From Penaeus vannamei (taxonomy: Eukaryota; Arthropoda; Malacostraca; Decapoda; Penaeidae), in NCBI RefSeq assembly GCF_042767895.1, contig NC_091565.1, forward strand, positions 643,729 through 681,228: a DNA stretch of 37,500 nt, in the 5' to 3' direction. A program made the position numbers and the translations under genes. The notes below the pieces were generated by a model. That model was not told the origin of the DNA. It searched no databases and saw nothing but the letters and a program-made list of their open reading frames with translations. Below are positions 1-16,086 of this stretch, one piece after another (the first letter of the stretch is position 1; every line of letters starts with the position of its first letter).

Positions 1-1037
1 ATATTGATGATAATGATAGCAATATTCCTCCACTTCCTCCACCTCCACTCCACACAACAAACAGAGGAGAGATCTCCTCCTCCTCCTGAATTCCTTTTGG
101 TTACATTTTATATTCTTTCTCAGCCTTTTCTTTCCCATTTCTAGTTCTATTCTTGTTTCCACTCTTGATCCTATTGCTGTTCCCACTCTTTTTGTACTCC
201 TGTTTCTATTCTTATTCTACCTCTTGGCTATGGCTATCAATACGGTGCATATTTGTTTTATTGTATTGATAAGATTTATTTTACCTCTACTTTTACTTAT
301 TATTCACTTGTTTCAAATGTCACTACCAGCCGTATTTTGTTATGACTGCTGAGTTATATAGTATATTGTTCTGTGTTATATTGATTTGTTTTGTTTTTAG
401 GGTCATATTTGTACATCTTGATTGATATAGTATACAATACTTTTATCTGACAAATGAGGTATTTTCAAGAAAAAAACAAAGAGGAAGAAGATTTGGCTTG
501 GATTATGATATTTACCTACTATTGCATTTGTGAAACTAAATATCACTCATACTTATTCTTACCTAAAGTTCTATGAAGCACTGCTTTTCTTGCAAGCCTG
601 AGAATATAATTGCAATATAGTAAATGTTAAATGATTCATGAAAGTAAATAGTACTCATACTTATTCTTACCTGAAGTTCTATGAAGCACTGCTTTTCTTG
701 CAAGCCTGAGAATCTTATTGCAATATAGTAAATATTATCTGCTTTAGAGGAGTTGTACAGAAGTAGATATTGCATCTTTTGCTCTTTTGTCCCAGCACTA
801 TTGAGTGTACAGTGTCATTACTCCAACTTTGCTTCCAGAGGATACTCTCACAAAGTCATATTAGGCTTTGTCTAATGGTTGTGTCTGGCTGCTTGATGTA
901 TCTCTTAATTTACTGTATTTTTGCTGCCCTTGGTTTGCAAATATTTGATATGTATTTGAAGTTGATACCATTTTTGTACCTGTACATGATTGTTGTATTG
1001 GCTTAGTTGTAACTGAGTATTGTCTCCCTGCCTGTAG
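1..1037 (+). other. Non-coding sequence upstream of the first visible exon (presumed intron)
   Basis: Apart from the 108-bp duplication and a possible short terminal coding segment at 3-89, this is AT-rich sequence without a convincing exon. It ends in the acceptor used at 1038. Confidence 0.55.
530..745 (-). repeat. Tandem duplication of a 108-bp unit carrying an exon-like core
   Basis: Two adjacent copies start at about 530 and 638 and share nearly identical cores from ACTCATACTTATTC (545 and 653) through GCAATATAGTAAAT. On the minus strand each core has a CAG acceptor-like site, a 35-nt segment, and a GTAAGAATAAG donor-like site. It lies in the intron upstream of the first visible coding exon and is antisense to that gene. 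Whether it is ever an exon is unknown. Confidence 0.8.
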
Positions 1038-3567
<2,530 letters not shown>

Positions 3568-6500
3568 AGTACTAACAGCCTGCTGCAGATGCCTAAGAAT
3601 TTGAGTGTGTTTTTCATGTTTGTCTGTATGTATGTGTGAACTTGTCGACCAAGACATTAGAGCAGCAGCAGGACATAACTGAACTGAAGAACATTGATAA
3701 GTGTGAAGGTGGTGACGTGTGACATTGTGCCAAGCTGAACTGTCCAGATGAGATATAAAGGAGGTCAAAGCAACCTGGAAAATGAAATATTAACAAGAAA
3801 ATTTGAACTGACCAAGGTACTGACCTCTTCATAAGAGAACTGGGCAATTCTTGCCAAGTGTGCACCTATGCTAGTCACAAATGTTTCTTTTAGGAGCCAT
3901 GACTTGAAATAAGACATTATAAAAAGCTTAGTGTAGTGCAGCTGGGGCATTCATGGACAATTGCTGTGGCTGTGGTAATGCCAGTAGCTTGTTTGTTGCC
4001 CTTGTGACTCAAAATTGTTTTATTTTTTTCCTTTCTTTTAGAAGATGGGCATTTAAGAGCATTCATTGTTTTGAATTGAAAGAAATTATGCTCTTATAAA
4101 ACATAAATTGAGGAGAATTTATTTCCTGATTCTTAGTGAAAGAAAAAAGTGAGCCAAAGATGGCATCATCAAATATTCCCCACAGAACACTTACAGAACA
4201 GTCTTGTCAGGCGCCTCACCACCACTTACACCAGCCCTGTAACTCATCAACCACAAGCCCTGGGTAGGAGTTGGCATGCCTCCACAGCCCTTAGAAACTC
4301 GGAAGGCTCACAGTAGACCAACAGCCCCGCAAACCAGGACCCACACACGCTGTTCCACCTGCCTCCAACATTCCTGTTCTGTGTATATTTCATGTATTTA
4401 TACACCTCCCATCCTGGTATTGAATATAGCCATACACATTTTCATTCTCTGCTACAATCATATTCCAAAGTAGATGATTACAGTTTGAAAGAAGAATTAG
4501 TAATTATAATGGAAATCTGTTTCACAGGAACCTTAATTTTCATCTCAATTTCATTAGGCTTATAATGTTCACACATAAATGTAAAGATTGTGATTATTAG
4601 ATTTCGATTCATTGACAATCATGGTTTTTAATAGATGAAAGTGCATATGTCTAATGAAAGCTAAAGTTGTGCATATTGAAATGGCCATTGCAGATTGCAA
4701 CCTAAGTAACCCCATCAGGAGAGTGAGGAAAGTTTTTGTCAAGTAAAGACAATTATTCTTTCTCTCCATCTTTTTCGTCTTCCCAGGATATTAGCTGGTA
4801 CTGGTACTTGGCCACCACCATTGAACAGTGTCTCGAGAAGGATGGACATGAAGACTTGGATATAAGAATTTTTTCAGTGCAGCTCAATGATAGAAGCTAT
4901 TGTTTACAAGGCTGGATTAGCAGTGATTGATTATAGTGATGGTGATCTTGATTGCGATTTTTGCGCAAGGTTGGAGTTTCAATTACAATTAACCAATAAT
5001 GTAATTGTGTTTATATTGATTATTGAATGATTTTACAAATGTTTTCTCCCATGATTTTATTGTTTTATAAATTTTAATATTGTTAATGTTTATTGATTTT
5101 AGCAGGAAAAATTATCTTTCAGCATAATTACTCTAGAAACTAACTTATTCATCAGAACTTCAAGCTACATTAACATTCAAGGGTATGCACATGCTCTTCT
5201 GTTCTTTTCTTGATACAGTTGTTTTAAATCAGTAGTGATTAAAAAAAAATGGAGATATAATTGAAGTTCTTGTGGAAAGACAATCATAAACAAAAGTACC
5301 AACTGAATACATTGCTCCTTTTAAGTCATAAATATTTGGATTAAATAGGTATGAGAGTTGAGTAACATAGATATTACCATGGCATTGAGTGCTGATGTTG
5401 AAAAGGAATGAGCTGTGACCAGTAGTTGATGTAAGGGTATGTTTAATGATATCCATCTTATAGAGCATGTTTTTGACATCTTTGGCACTGTGCCAACTGT
5501 GTTTATATATTGCTTGACCATCACAGTGTTGAGGCTGGTGAATTACTTCAAAAGGAAAGATTTGTACTGAAATCCTGTTCTATTTTGAGTATAGCATATT
5601 AGTACTTTTTATACTTAGTCTTCAACTCTCCCTTTAATCTCATGAAATATTTATGATCACAGTTTTATGATTTGTTGTTTGTACTTATTGATTGTAGTTG
5701 GAAAGTTAGATTTTATTGATGTAAATTTTATTATCAGAATTGAGTTGTCAGGTTATACTTTGAACTGATCTTTCTTTTGATTAAGGAAAAAGTAGGTATT
5801 CTGGATATATTTCATACGCAGTCAAAATGTACCAAAGGAACGTTATTTTGGTTACTTTTTAACATTATTTATACATACCATTTAAATGCTTTGATAGTAG
5901 AAATTTTCTAAGAATAGTCATTGAATGAAATTACCAAGCAAGTTTGTAGTTCAGTGAAATGCATCCATCAAAGTTAAATGCAGAATTGATGGCTTTATAT
6001 AAATTTGTGTGACTTTTTTACTTGGAGTAATCTTTGTGAAGATAAGATCTATAAGGGCTCTTGGTGTTTGCTTGAGTGGACACAAGATGTGCACTTAAAT
6101 GTTAGTTCTGGGATCTTAACAATATTTGATTGTATTTTACATGTGTCAGTTCTGTTTGTTTAGCAGGTGTGTATTGTCAAGAATGTAAAATTTTATAGAT
6201 TTCCCTGGGAAAGTACAGAATTTACTTTTGCCAGCAGAAAATGTTCAGATGGACCTTGTGATGAACTTTGTATTGAGTGTGATTTATTTTTACTTAAAAC
6301 ATCACCATTGCAAATGAAAAGAGAGAGCAATTGACTTTTTTAAAAGACAAGCATGGGCTGTGTTTGGAGGCTGATAATGATGAGCTAATTTTTTTTCTTT
6401 CTTTCTTTCTTTCATTTTAATCAAAGTGAAGGGTGTGGTTTAAGAATGAGCAGAACATGAAAGTTTTGCTTTGTTAGTGGGGAAGGATAACTGACAGCTA

Positions 6501-8729
6501 AAAGTAGTAGGCTTTGGGTAAACTGGGTTGTGATGCATGAGCATACCCAGTGGGAATAGTTTTGGCTTGTCTGATAATTGGAATGAGTTTGGTAACATTG
6601 CTATAGCAGGAACTCATGATTTGATTAAGGGAATAGTGTAATGGAAAGGATCAGACATTATTCATAATATGTAGGCAAAACAGGCCGAGATTTTTTTTAT
6701 GTGCATTGTCTTTATTTCTATTCCCAACTGAACAACTTCACTACTATATATAAAAAAGTGTTAGGAATGTAAACCTTTATTTTCATTTTGATGAGCAAAT
6801 AAGTACCAATTTTTGGAAGAGCAGAATCCTTGTTCTTGCTCCTAGGTGTTTTATAATGCCAGATGGGTTCATTCTAGGTTAGCAGGAATTCCCCGAAATT
6901 TCCAAAAGTAGCACGAAGCTAATGCCCAACCCATCCACATACCCCCTCCCCCACCCCCACCCAACACCAATCAGGAAGTGTCTTGGACCTTAGAAGCCCT
7001 CATAATGTAGCAATTTGTACTCCCTGTTTCTACAAGGCTTTACCCCCACCCCCACCCCCACCCCCCAAATACCATCCCATGTTTTCAGAATTTTATTTTA
7101 ATTTATTGAAAATAAAAAGTCTTTCTACGGCTTGTATGATTATTTTCTTTTATGATTCTTATTCTTGTTATTGGTTTTTGGTGTGATGTTGATTTTTCCT
7201 CATAATGACTCCTCCCAAAGCAGCCCAGTGTCATATGAGATGTCCTCTTTTTATAATGAAACAATGTTGACTTTATTCCACTACAGATATAATTTTTGAT
7301 AGTTATTCACAACCGACTTTTCACTTTAGGATCATTTGCACTTTCGCTGCAGCTATGTGGTGAATATTTATTTTACTTACACTGTTAAGATATTGATTTT
7401 AAAAGAAGAGCTGAGCACTTTGTCTTGATTGAAGAAATCAGTAGTAACCAAAGAAGTGGCACAAGTAGACAAATGCCTATTGTAAATTGTTTCCAAAATT
7501 GTGTTGTAAATCTCATGCTATTTAGATATTTTACATTTCAATATTTTTGTAAGGAACTTGCATACTCCAAGAACTTCCACCTTTTATTACTACTGGAAAA
7601 ATGATTTATTTTACAAGAGTATGTGCCATATTTCTTCAGGAAAAATTTATTATTTTTTTCCTTTTATATCTATATTTAAGCACCTATTTATACATACGTA
7701 CATATAATTTTTTATTATGAATATCAGCTGCTTCACATTCATTTCAAGGTTTATGGTAATGATAGGCACCTTTTGCCTCAACACTAATTGAAAGAACTGG
7801 AAACTTTGGGGACTTGTTCTTCAGTAGATTGTGTTCTTGGATCTTGCTTATTAATCTTTGTATCCCACTGGCATTTAAAAAAAAAAGTTTTATAACCTGA
7901 TGTGTCACTTAGGACTGATTATACCACTTTCATAATGGTCTAAATATAGGTTTTCTATATATATTTTTCATTTTGCCTTTTTAATCAGCCATTCTCATTC
8001 ATATGTACATCATCATTGTCATAACATTTATTCTTCCTCTCCATTCCTGACACGCTGATGTCGAGATTGCATCACCCAATTTGCCTTTCCATCAGCCCAG
8101 CCCATCATCTTTTTTCCACATCACGTCATTTTAATCACAGTCATATCATTTCATCATCCCCTCCCCCTTTCCCTACATGTAAAAAATGGGTCATGTCACA
8201 TTGTAACCAGACCTTAGGGCAGCCTCTGTAAATGTTAAGTTCTTTCTTATATCTGGTCATTAGCTCAGATCACTTACTCTGTAAACAACTCCCCTCCAGG
8301 TTTCCCCCAGCATTATCATCATGTCAGTAATCACTTGTCTTGAGATCGATCTTCATTGTTACAATTGTAGTGACACCCGTCTGCCAGACTGTCATTCCAC
8401 ACACTCACCGTAAGTGTATTTGTCTCTAGGAGTTACCAGGACTGCATCCTTCTATCTCGGTATGATTGGTCTCTCATGCATAATCCTAGCCGTTCCTTCA
8501 TCCCCTAACCCCATGTTCTGTAAGATTAATCCATTTTGTTCCACCTGTTCCTCCAACCTCTTCCAACTTTGTTCTTATAACCAATCATTTTTTTCCCTTG
8601 TGTTCCAGATCACAGGCAACTCACATATCTACTAATATATCCTCCTCTCTTTTTTTGTGTTCTCTGTTCTTGTCCACTTTTAAAAAAGGATTCCATGCCT
8701 ATCTCCGTGTCCCTATGACTAATCATTCA

Positions 8730-9242
8730 TGTACATACTTGATCATTACCTGTGTTGACATACATCTCATTCTGTTGAGTAACCAGCTACTATATTGTCT
8801 AAACAGGTCAATGTACTGAAGTACCCAAAATCTGTAGTATCCTTCTTTTAGTCTTAACCTTTCTGCAACGTACAACTTTTTCCCAACTGTAGGATGCGTT
8901 TCTATGTTGTCTCCTTGATATTTTCCCTGAACGTAGCATCCAAAAGGTCATTATAACTTGCTCCAGTGACCTTTAATGCTCCAGTCTTTAACCACCATGA
9001 ACCCCCAGCACCAACTGCCTCCGATCAGTTAACCTTTCCTTCGACTGCCATACCCACATACCCACTTCTCACCCATGTAAATACCTCTCCACCAACTTAT
9101 TTCCCACCTTTATCTCATGAAAGGTCCCTTACAACTTCGGCTTTTTTTTAATTGTCTGCAATGTACATAAGAGGCTGCTTGTCGATCTCCCCTTAGTCAT
9201 TTGTATAAAGAATTTACAAATTAAAGAGAAAATATGTACATA
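8730..9242 (+). promoter_or_regulatory. Cluster of four Pumilio-type TGTANATA elements
   Basis: TGTACATA occurs at 8730-8737, TGTAAATA at 9076-9083, TGTACATA at 9162-9169 and again at 9235-9242. UGUANAUA is the binding consensus of PUF-family RNA-binding proteins. All four are on the sense strand of the upstream gene and cluster near a candidate poly(A) signal. No other copy was noticed in the preceding 5 kb. Confidence 0.5.
9220..9225 (+). terminator. Candidate poly(A) signal ATTAAA
   Basis: A common variant hexamer, followed about 25 bp later by a T-rich stretch. It could end the long 3' UTR of the first gene. Later AATAAA hexamers near 10002 and 10160 are alternatives. Confidence 0.3.
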
Positions 9243-10487
9243 AAAAATTGTTTTATTATCTTTATGAATTGTTCTTGCATCTCCTGTGCTTATTATATGT
9301 ATGAAACCAGTAATTCTATTCAGTGTTTCTCACACCAGCTTTAGCTAATTACTAAACTTATTTGATTGATTATAATTCATTTGTATAATATATTAAGGAC
9401 TATAATCAAGATCTCGTCACTAGGCAGTCTCGCCCAGGATTGCGCAATAGGTACTTTCTTAGATGCCTGGAGTTTGCACTACCCAGGCGCTGAGATCAGT
9501 GTTTCTTTCGGCTGTGTAAAACATGTCGGTGCAACTGGGTTGAGGTGAGTGTTTGCTCTTGAAGGGCGTATGACATTAGCATTTTTTATCCATCAATTTT
9601 TGCGTTTCGGTCTGAATTAACGGCTTTCTGCAAGTACCGTTTGCAGGAACACCTCCCCGAAGGAGACAGTAGCGACCATTTCCGTCTTGGTTTTGTGCTA
9701 CGGAAGATCTATGCAACTAGATTTTTTAAATATTAATTACACAGAATAAGTTAATGTAAATATGAGTTAGTATTCTAGAATATTTGTATATACGCTATGC
9801 ATATTGAAATTTCTTTAAAGTAATATGTATTAGAATGCTCGTGGGACAGACACTGACGGAAACATTGCTAGTGTGATGGGGCATTTAACGCACATCTCGT
9901 AAGACAATGATGTTTTCGGTGGCTGTTTGCTAAGCTAAAGATATGCTCCTTTATGCTAGGCAACCAAAAGAGAGAGGACTGTGAAAAAGTTCATTTATTT
10001 TTGAATAAATACTTCCTTTACTAATGAAACTTCGCCAGAAAAGGCAAGAGGGCTGATTGACTTAATATTGCTAACTTTACCTTCAGATTATGGAATTGAT
10101 GGTACTAATAGTGATAATAACTGTATTGTTAATGAAAATTATAATTGTAATTTAGGGCATATGAATAAAAAGAGGCTGTTATAGAATATTTATATAAGAG
10201 CAACATAGGGAGAACACTTTCGGTACTTCAAGAGTTTATACTCTTAACGTTTCTGCCGTCAGAACTCATTCTCACCACTAATCTGCCTTACGTCATACCC
10301 TTTAACAGCCAAAACTTCATAGGACAGCAAAGTGACGAGATATTTCTTGTATAGTCATTATAATGTTTTAATTATTATATACACAAGTTATGGTACGGAA
10401 ACAGAGAATAAGAAAGCATAATATCAATTGCTTAATTAGCCGATTTGTTATTACTGGAATACTAGAAAACATCAAGTACATACCTTT

Positions 10488-10932
<445 letters not shown>

Positions 10933-12349
10933 CGTTGATTACTTTTCGTTTTCAAAGAGTAATGAAAGCATACGTAACAATATATGATAATAAAATCATA
11001 ACACTTCTCAAATGAAGGCATTAATATTTATAGAAGTAATTAAGTAAAACCTAAGAAAACACGATTACCACAAATTGTGATAATTAGAATTAAAAGCGTA
11101 TCAAAACTACAATGAAAAAGAAAAATAATACTTTCATAATTCGCCCAAACTAACCGCGATCTATGTTCAAACGTTTTTGTCTCTCCAAACACTACTGTGT
11201 TGTATTTTAACCTATTTGAATCTGCTATTTTTCACCTTCTACCAGCCCTTTTGACACCCTCCTCTCCTCGTTATGTTTGTGCTAAGCTCTACATGTGATA
11301 AGTTACACTCAAAGGCCAAGACCAACTCAACTACTCGAATAATTCCTCAATGCCACAGGCCGGTCCACCCGTGAGAAAAGGCCCGGGCGAAGCTAAACTT
11401 CGCAAATCTAACTGAACTGAACTATATTAGTTATATATAAACCTTGCTATGGTGTGTACCAATAACCAACAATCCCAGTGAATTTCATTCACAAAACCAG
11501 TTCTCCACGGACTCCACATTGCACAAGAAAACACTGCCCAACTCAAATGGCTGAAGGCTATGGCACCGCAGCAGCACTGGAAAACCTATACCAAGATATG
11601 AAGAGGGAGGGAGGGAGAGTGAGCGTGTCTTGCAGCATCCCCGACACTGGTGCATCATATTTGCCCTTAACTTGCATATTATTGGAAACATGATATATCT
11701 TTTGCCTATTTATTCATTCAGCAAATGTGATAATACACACATTTTTTTCAGTAATCAGTACTCTGTTGTAAACATGTAAGCCTTTTAAAGACATCTATCT
11801 TCTTAAAAAAAACGAAAAAATATTGAATAAATGCCCAACTTTGGTCCTTTCAAAATCAGCAATGAAAATATGCATTTTTTTGCAGAATGAGAAATTGTAT
11901 TTACCGTAGTTAATGTTTAAACAATCCTCCTAATTCAACTTTTCTGTCAATTTATGGCTTAAAAATTAAGACTATGAAAAACAAATTGACATTGGCAATA
12001 TTTTGAAACATCTTTTTATCTGTAACTGCAAAATTTATAACTGAAAATGTTAAATTGATTAGTAATTAACATTGCCAACCTGAAGCTTTCAACTGCTGTG
12101 AATTCAAACTACAGGCATTTGTGGAGTTCCACCTTAGGATCCATCGTTGACTTTGGCTACTGAAACTGTGCTCGTGTGGCGTCTCTAATGCACTGATGTC
12201 ATTGACCTTTATTGCAATGACAGAAATTAGTTTGCAGTTGACCTGCACCTCCATCATTGCTTCCGCCAGTCTGGTATGTAACCGAGGCTCTCTATCACAC
12301 GCAAAGGCATCATACCACGAATCTTATACACACATTATTTCCACGACAG

Positions 12350-12830
12350 AAGACGGAAGACGGGAGGTAAGAGGAGAGGAACGGGGACTTAAAGAAGAAT
12401 GGAGAGAGATAGTGGGAAGGAAAGGGGGCTTAAAGAAGAAAGAAGAGAGAGAAAGAAAGGGGGCTTAAAGAAGAAAGAAGAGAGAGAGAGAGTGGGAAGG
12501 AAAGGGGGCTTAGTGAGAAAAGAGGCTGGGAAAGGGGACGGGAGAGGGGGCTCAGAGAGAAAAGGGGGACGAAGAGGCAGGGAAGGGGGTGTGTGAGCAG
12601 AGGAAGTGGAGGTTAAGAAGGAAGAGGGCGAGAGTGGGAGGGAAAGAGTAAATTTAAAGTAGATTTAGGAATAAGAAGGAAGGAAAAGTAATAAGAAGAG
12701 AGGAAGTGAGAAGTAGAAAGGGAGAGAACTAACTCATAGGAGAAGATAGGTAATAAGAAGAGAGGAAGCGAGAGGTAGAAAGAGAAAGAGAGAGGGAGAA
12801 TTAATTCATATCTTTTTGTTGAATTTCCAC
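12350..12830. repeat. Purine-rich (GA/AGG) low-complexity tract
   Basis: About 480 bp is almost entirely A and G, with loosely repeated GGAAAGGGGGCTTAAAGAAG-like segments at 12416-12520 and later GAAGAGAGGAAG motifs. Lys/Glu/Arg-rich translations are not credible proteins. Confidence 0.85.
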
Positions 12831-12896
12831 GGGTCCTGCTAGTATGATATAATATATGAAGTGATATGATATGAAGTTATGCGCGTCCAAAGGTAT

Positions 12897-12898
12897 TC

Positions 12899-12965
<67 letters not shown>

Positions 12966-12997
12966 GAAACAGATAAAGAGAGAGGGAGAGAGAGACA

Positions 12998-13091
<94 letters not shown>

Positions 13092-13098
13092 GAGAGAA

Positions 13099-13129
<31 letters not shown>

Positions 13130-13192
13130 TAAAGAGATAAAGAGAAAAAGAGAGAGACAGACAGACAGACAGAGACAGACAGAGAGAGAGAT
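12897..13192. repeat. Compound microsatellite (AG)n-(ACAG)n-(AG)n-(AT)n-(AG)n-(ACAG)n
   Basis: A central (AT)n block with one AAATAT break (about 13001-13061) is flanked on both sides by AG runs that each pass into ACAG units. Confidence 0.95.
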
Positions 13193-13311
13193 AATATTTT
13201 TTGAAGTATCTGTTACACTGCTACTGCAAATATTTACGTTGACAATTATCAATATGATTCACGGGTGTAGACAAGACACCCTAACTCTGAGTCATTTTTA
13301 TTTAACACTCG

Positions 13312-13328
13312 TGTATGTGCGTGCGTGC

Positions 13329-13384
<56 letters not shown>

Positions 13385-13432
13385 GTGCGTGTGCGTGTGC
13401 GTGTGCGTGTGCGTGTGCGTGTGCGTGTGCGT

Positions 13433-13476
<44 letters not shown>

Positions 13477-13520
13477 GTGTGTGTGTGTGTATATGTGTTT
13501 GTGTGTGTGCGCGCGTGTGT
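13312..13520. repeat. (GT)n microsatellite with a (GTGTGC)n core
   Basis: GT runs flank a GTGTGC/GTGCGT block at about 13378-13446. Alternating purine-pyrimidine throughout. Confidence 0.95.
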
Positions 13521-13861
13521 GCACTGTATATACATCATCATCTTACGGATAGTCCACCTTGCACAGCATCCACGACCCTTCTTACAGGTACCACACTGGG
13601 TGAAGAAAGTTGACCCCTAAATTCCACAATTTTTCGTCCTCACTTCACACGAGGAGGAAACCCTGTCCATTTCCATGAACTTCCGCCAGACATAAAAGGC
13701 AAACTGGCACCTTCGCCGATATATTACTTGAAGTGATATCTACTCTTTTGCTGCAAATGGCTGTGCGGAAGTGGGTATAGCCGTACTGCTGTCATGTATA
13801 TACATATTTGCAGGGCGTCCTTACTCCGAGGGTCGAGGAAATTTCAGGGGAAATATTACAT

Positions 13862-14375
<514 letters not shown>

Positions 14376-14900
14376 ATACACACAATATCTAAAAATCCGT
14401 AATGGAACACATGATCCTAAGATCTCATGCACAAACGGTCCTTCTCGTGCTGCCTGATAATGGTTCATAATGATATACATGTTGACAAATGCAAAGATGT
14501 GGACAGGAAAAAATATATAAACAAAACATCAATTATCATTCTTATCTTATGAGATTTCAAGGTGATTTTTGCATCCCTATTTACGCATTGCAAATGGATA
14601 CAAATGTACCGATTATATATAGTAACATATTGAAAGGGGTGTTGTATTTTATATTAACTCTCCCTTGGAACGCCAGAAGAAAAACAACACAGGAGATGAG
14701 CAGCGAGAGATAGGAGTGGTGAGGCATATTGCATATTTTTTTCAGATAATTACACTATTTATGTAGGTAATACAACAGTAAAGTGTGTAATTAGTAATAT
14801 AGCAAGTGTTGTAGAAGAATTAGAGGTTTTGTGAGTGATGTTTTGGTCGTTTCTCTGTTTATTTAAGGAAAGTTTGAAGAGTCTCCGCAAAGCACTTCGA

Positions 14901-15460
14901 AGTCTGACATCTCGGAGCGGCAGAGCACACCCTTTGGCCGGGTTTTCTGAGCAGAACTTTCCTTTCTGAACACACAGTGATATTCTTTTACGTTGTAGCA
15001 AAGGTCGTGTTGGACAGGATTGTAAAACGTCCATTTAGCCGCAGGTCGGACCCGAAAACAAGACCATGGGTGTTAGAAAGCAAACTTTCTGGTGTGCAGT
15101 ATGCAGAAGCTGAAATAGGCATGAAATGTGTATTCTGAATAGATGGAAAAGCAGAACTCAACGGGAAAGAATAAATTTGAGAGTATGGTTCATGGCAATT
15201 TTTTAAATATGTCTGCTTAACCCAGTCACGCCGGGTACATTTTGTAGCCAAAATAAAAAAATCCGGGCGGCTACAAAATCAGCGGGCGGAGCTTCCCCGG
15301 AGTCTGTCCGCCCGCCCGGCCGCGTGCCACTTCTGCCTCGGAGCGCAGCCCCAAGACAGCATCACACTGGCGGGCAGCCCGGCAATGTTTATTTTTTCCG
15401 GTGTCTCATATATGTGACACCCGGGACGAATGGGTTAACAGAATAGATTTGAAAGTACAG
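14901..15460. other. Intergenic sequence with partly duplicated flanks around a MITE
   Basis: The segment at about 15166-15216, left of the MITE, resembles 15440-15498 to its right (shared AGATTTGA, GTATGGTTCATGG-like and GTCTGC motifs). So the MITE sits between two diverged direct copies of a ~55-bp sequence. No coding exon is recognisable. Confidence 0.5.
15221..15434. mobile_element. piggyBac-like MITE, 214 bp, with TTAA target-site duplication
   Basis: TTAA at 15217-15220 and 15435-15438 flanks an element that begins CCC and ends GGG. The ends are imperfect inverted repeats: CCCAGTCACGCCGGGT against the complement of ACCCGGGACGAATGGG. TTAA duplication plus CCC...GGG ends is the hallmark of piggyBac-family elements. 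The interior is GC-rich and non-coding, so it is a non-autonomous derivative. An autonomous partner is not in the window. Confidence 0.75.
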
Positions 15461-15461
15461 T

Positions 15462-16086
15462 TTATGGTAATTTTTTTTAATGCGTCTGCCTAACAGATTG
15501 TGATGATTTTGGTATAATTAGATTCCTCTCACTGTCTAGTTTCCAAATTTGTAGGTTTTATTGCATGGAAGCCCCCCCCAACCTCCACATTCTTGGCCGC
15601 AAAAACAGGGGAGGTCATGAAAGGTACCAGGGAAATTGTGGGGTAAAAAGTTAATGATATACACAGAGTCAGTCCTCATTCAGGAAAACTGAGAATCCTC
15701 CATATATTCAGGGCAGGTGCGAGCGTATGACCGCCATGTGGGAGCAGCATTGCCAAGTCTGTCTGATGCTGCCTCCTGCCGTGAATAAGTGGAGGATTCT
15801 TTGTTTTCCTGAAGGGGGGTTGGGGGACAGCAGCCCCCCATTGGGGGGGGTTCCAGGGGCACAGCCCCCTGCATTAGACAATATAGTGACTGATTCTGTG
15901 TATATCATTTACATTTTACCTTGCAATTTCCCTGGTACCTTTCATGCCCTTCCCTGCTATCAGGGCCAAGAATGTGGTGGGTCTGGGGATTTCTGAGTAA
16001 TATTTAGAAACTAGACAGTGAAAGGAATCCAGCGATACTAAAGTCATCATGATCCGTTAGGTGGGTTTTTTCAAAAAAATTACCTA
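15462..16086. mobile_element. Foldback-type element (copy A) with ~210-bp inverted arms
   Basis: The left arm (about 15462-15687) matches the reverse complement of the right arm (about 15882-16086) with interruptions. Shared blocks include CACTGTCTAGTTTC, CACATTCTTGGCC, ATGAAAGGTACCAGGGAAATTG and ATGATATACACAGA. The central segment has G-runs and C-runs near 15815-15870. No transposase is encoded. It is best described as a non-autonomous long-inverted-repeat DNA element; family and exact termini are undetermined. Confidence 0.7.

Larger units (their letters stand above)
3568..9260 (+). other. Probable long 3' untranslated region / non-coding tail of the partial gene
   Basis: No supportable ORF or splice-linked exon is seen for 5.7 kb after the stop codon. 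The sequence is AT-rich with C-rich patches (6940-6965 and 7040-7068). An ATTAAA hexamer at 9220-9225 is a candidate poly(A) signal. Four TGTANATA elements lie just before it or beside it. Treating the whole stretch as 3' UTR is an inference; part could be intergenic. Confidence 0.4.

Noticed and set aside
9366..9548. GC-richer island considered as an snRNA or SINE
   Set aside because: I compared it mentally with U1, U2, U4, U5, U6, U7, U11 and U12 and with tRNA A/B-box patterns and found no convincing match.
15727..15996. 89-aa ORF with Gly/Pro-rich repeats
   Set aside because: It lies inside foldback element A and spans its loop and arm; no transposase-like motif.
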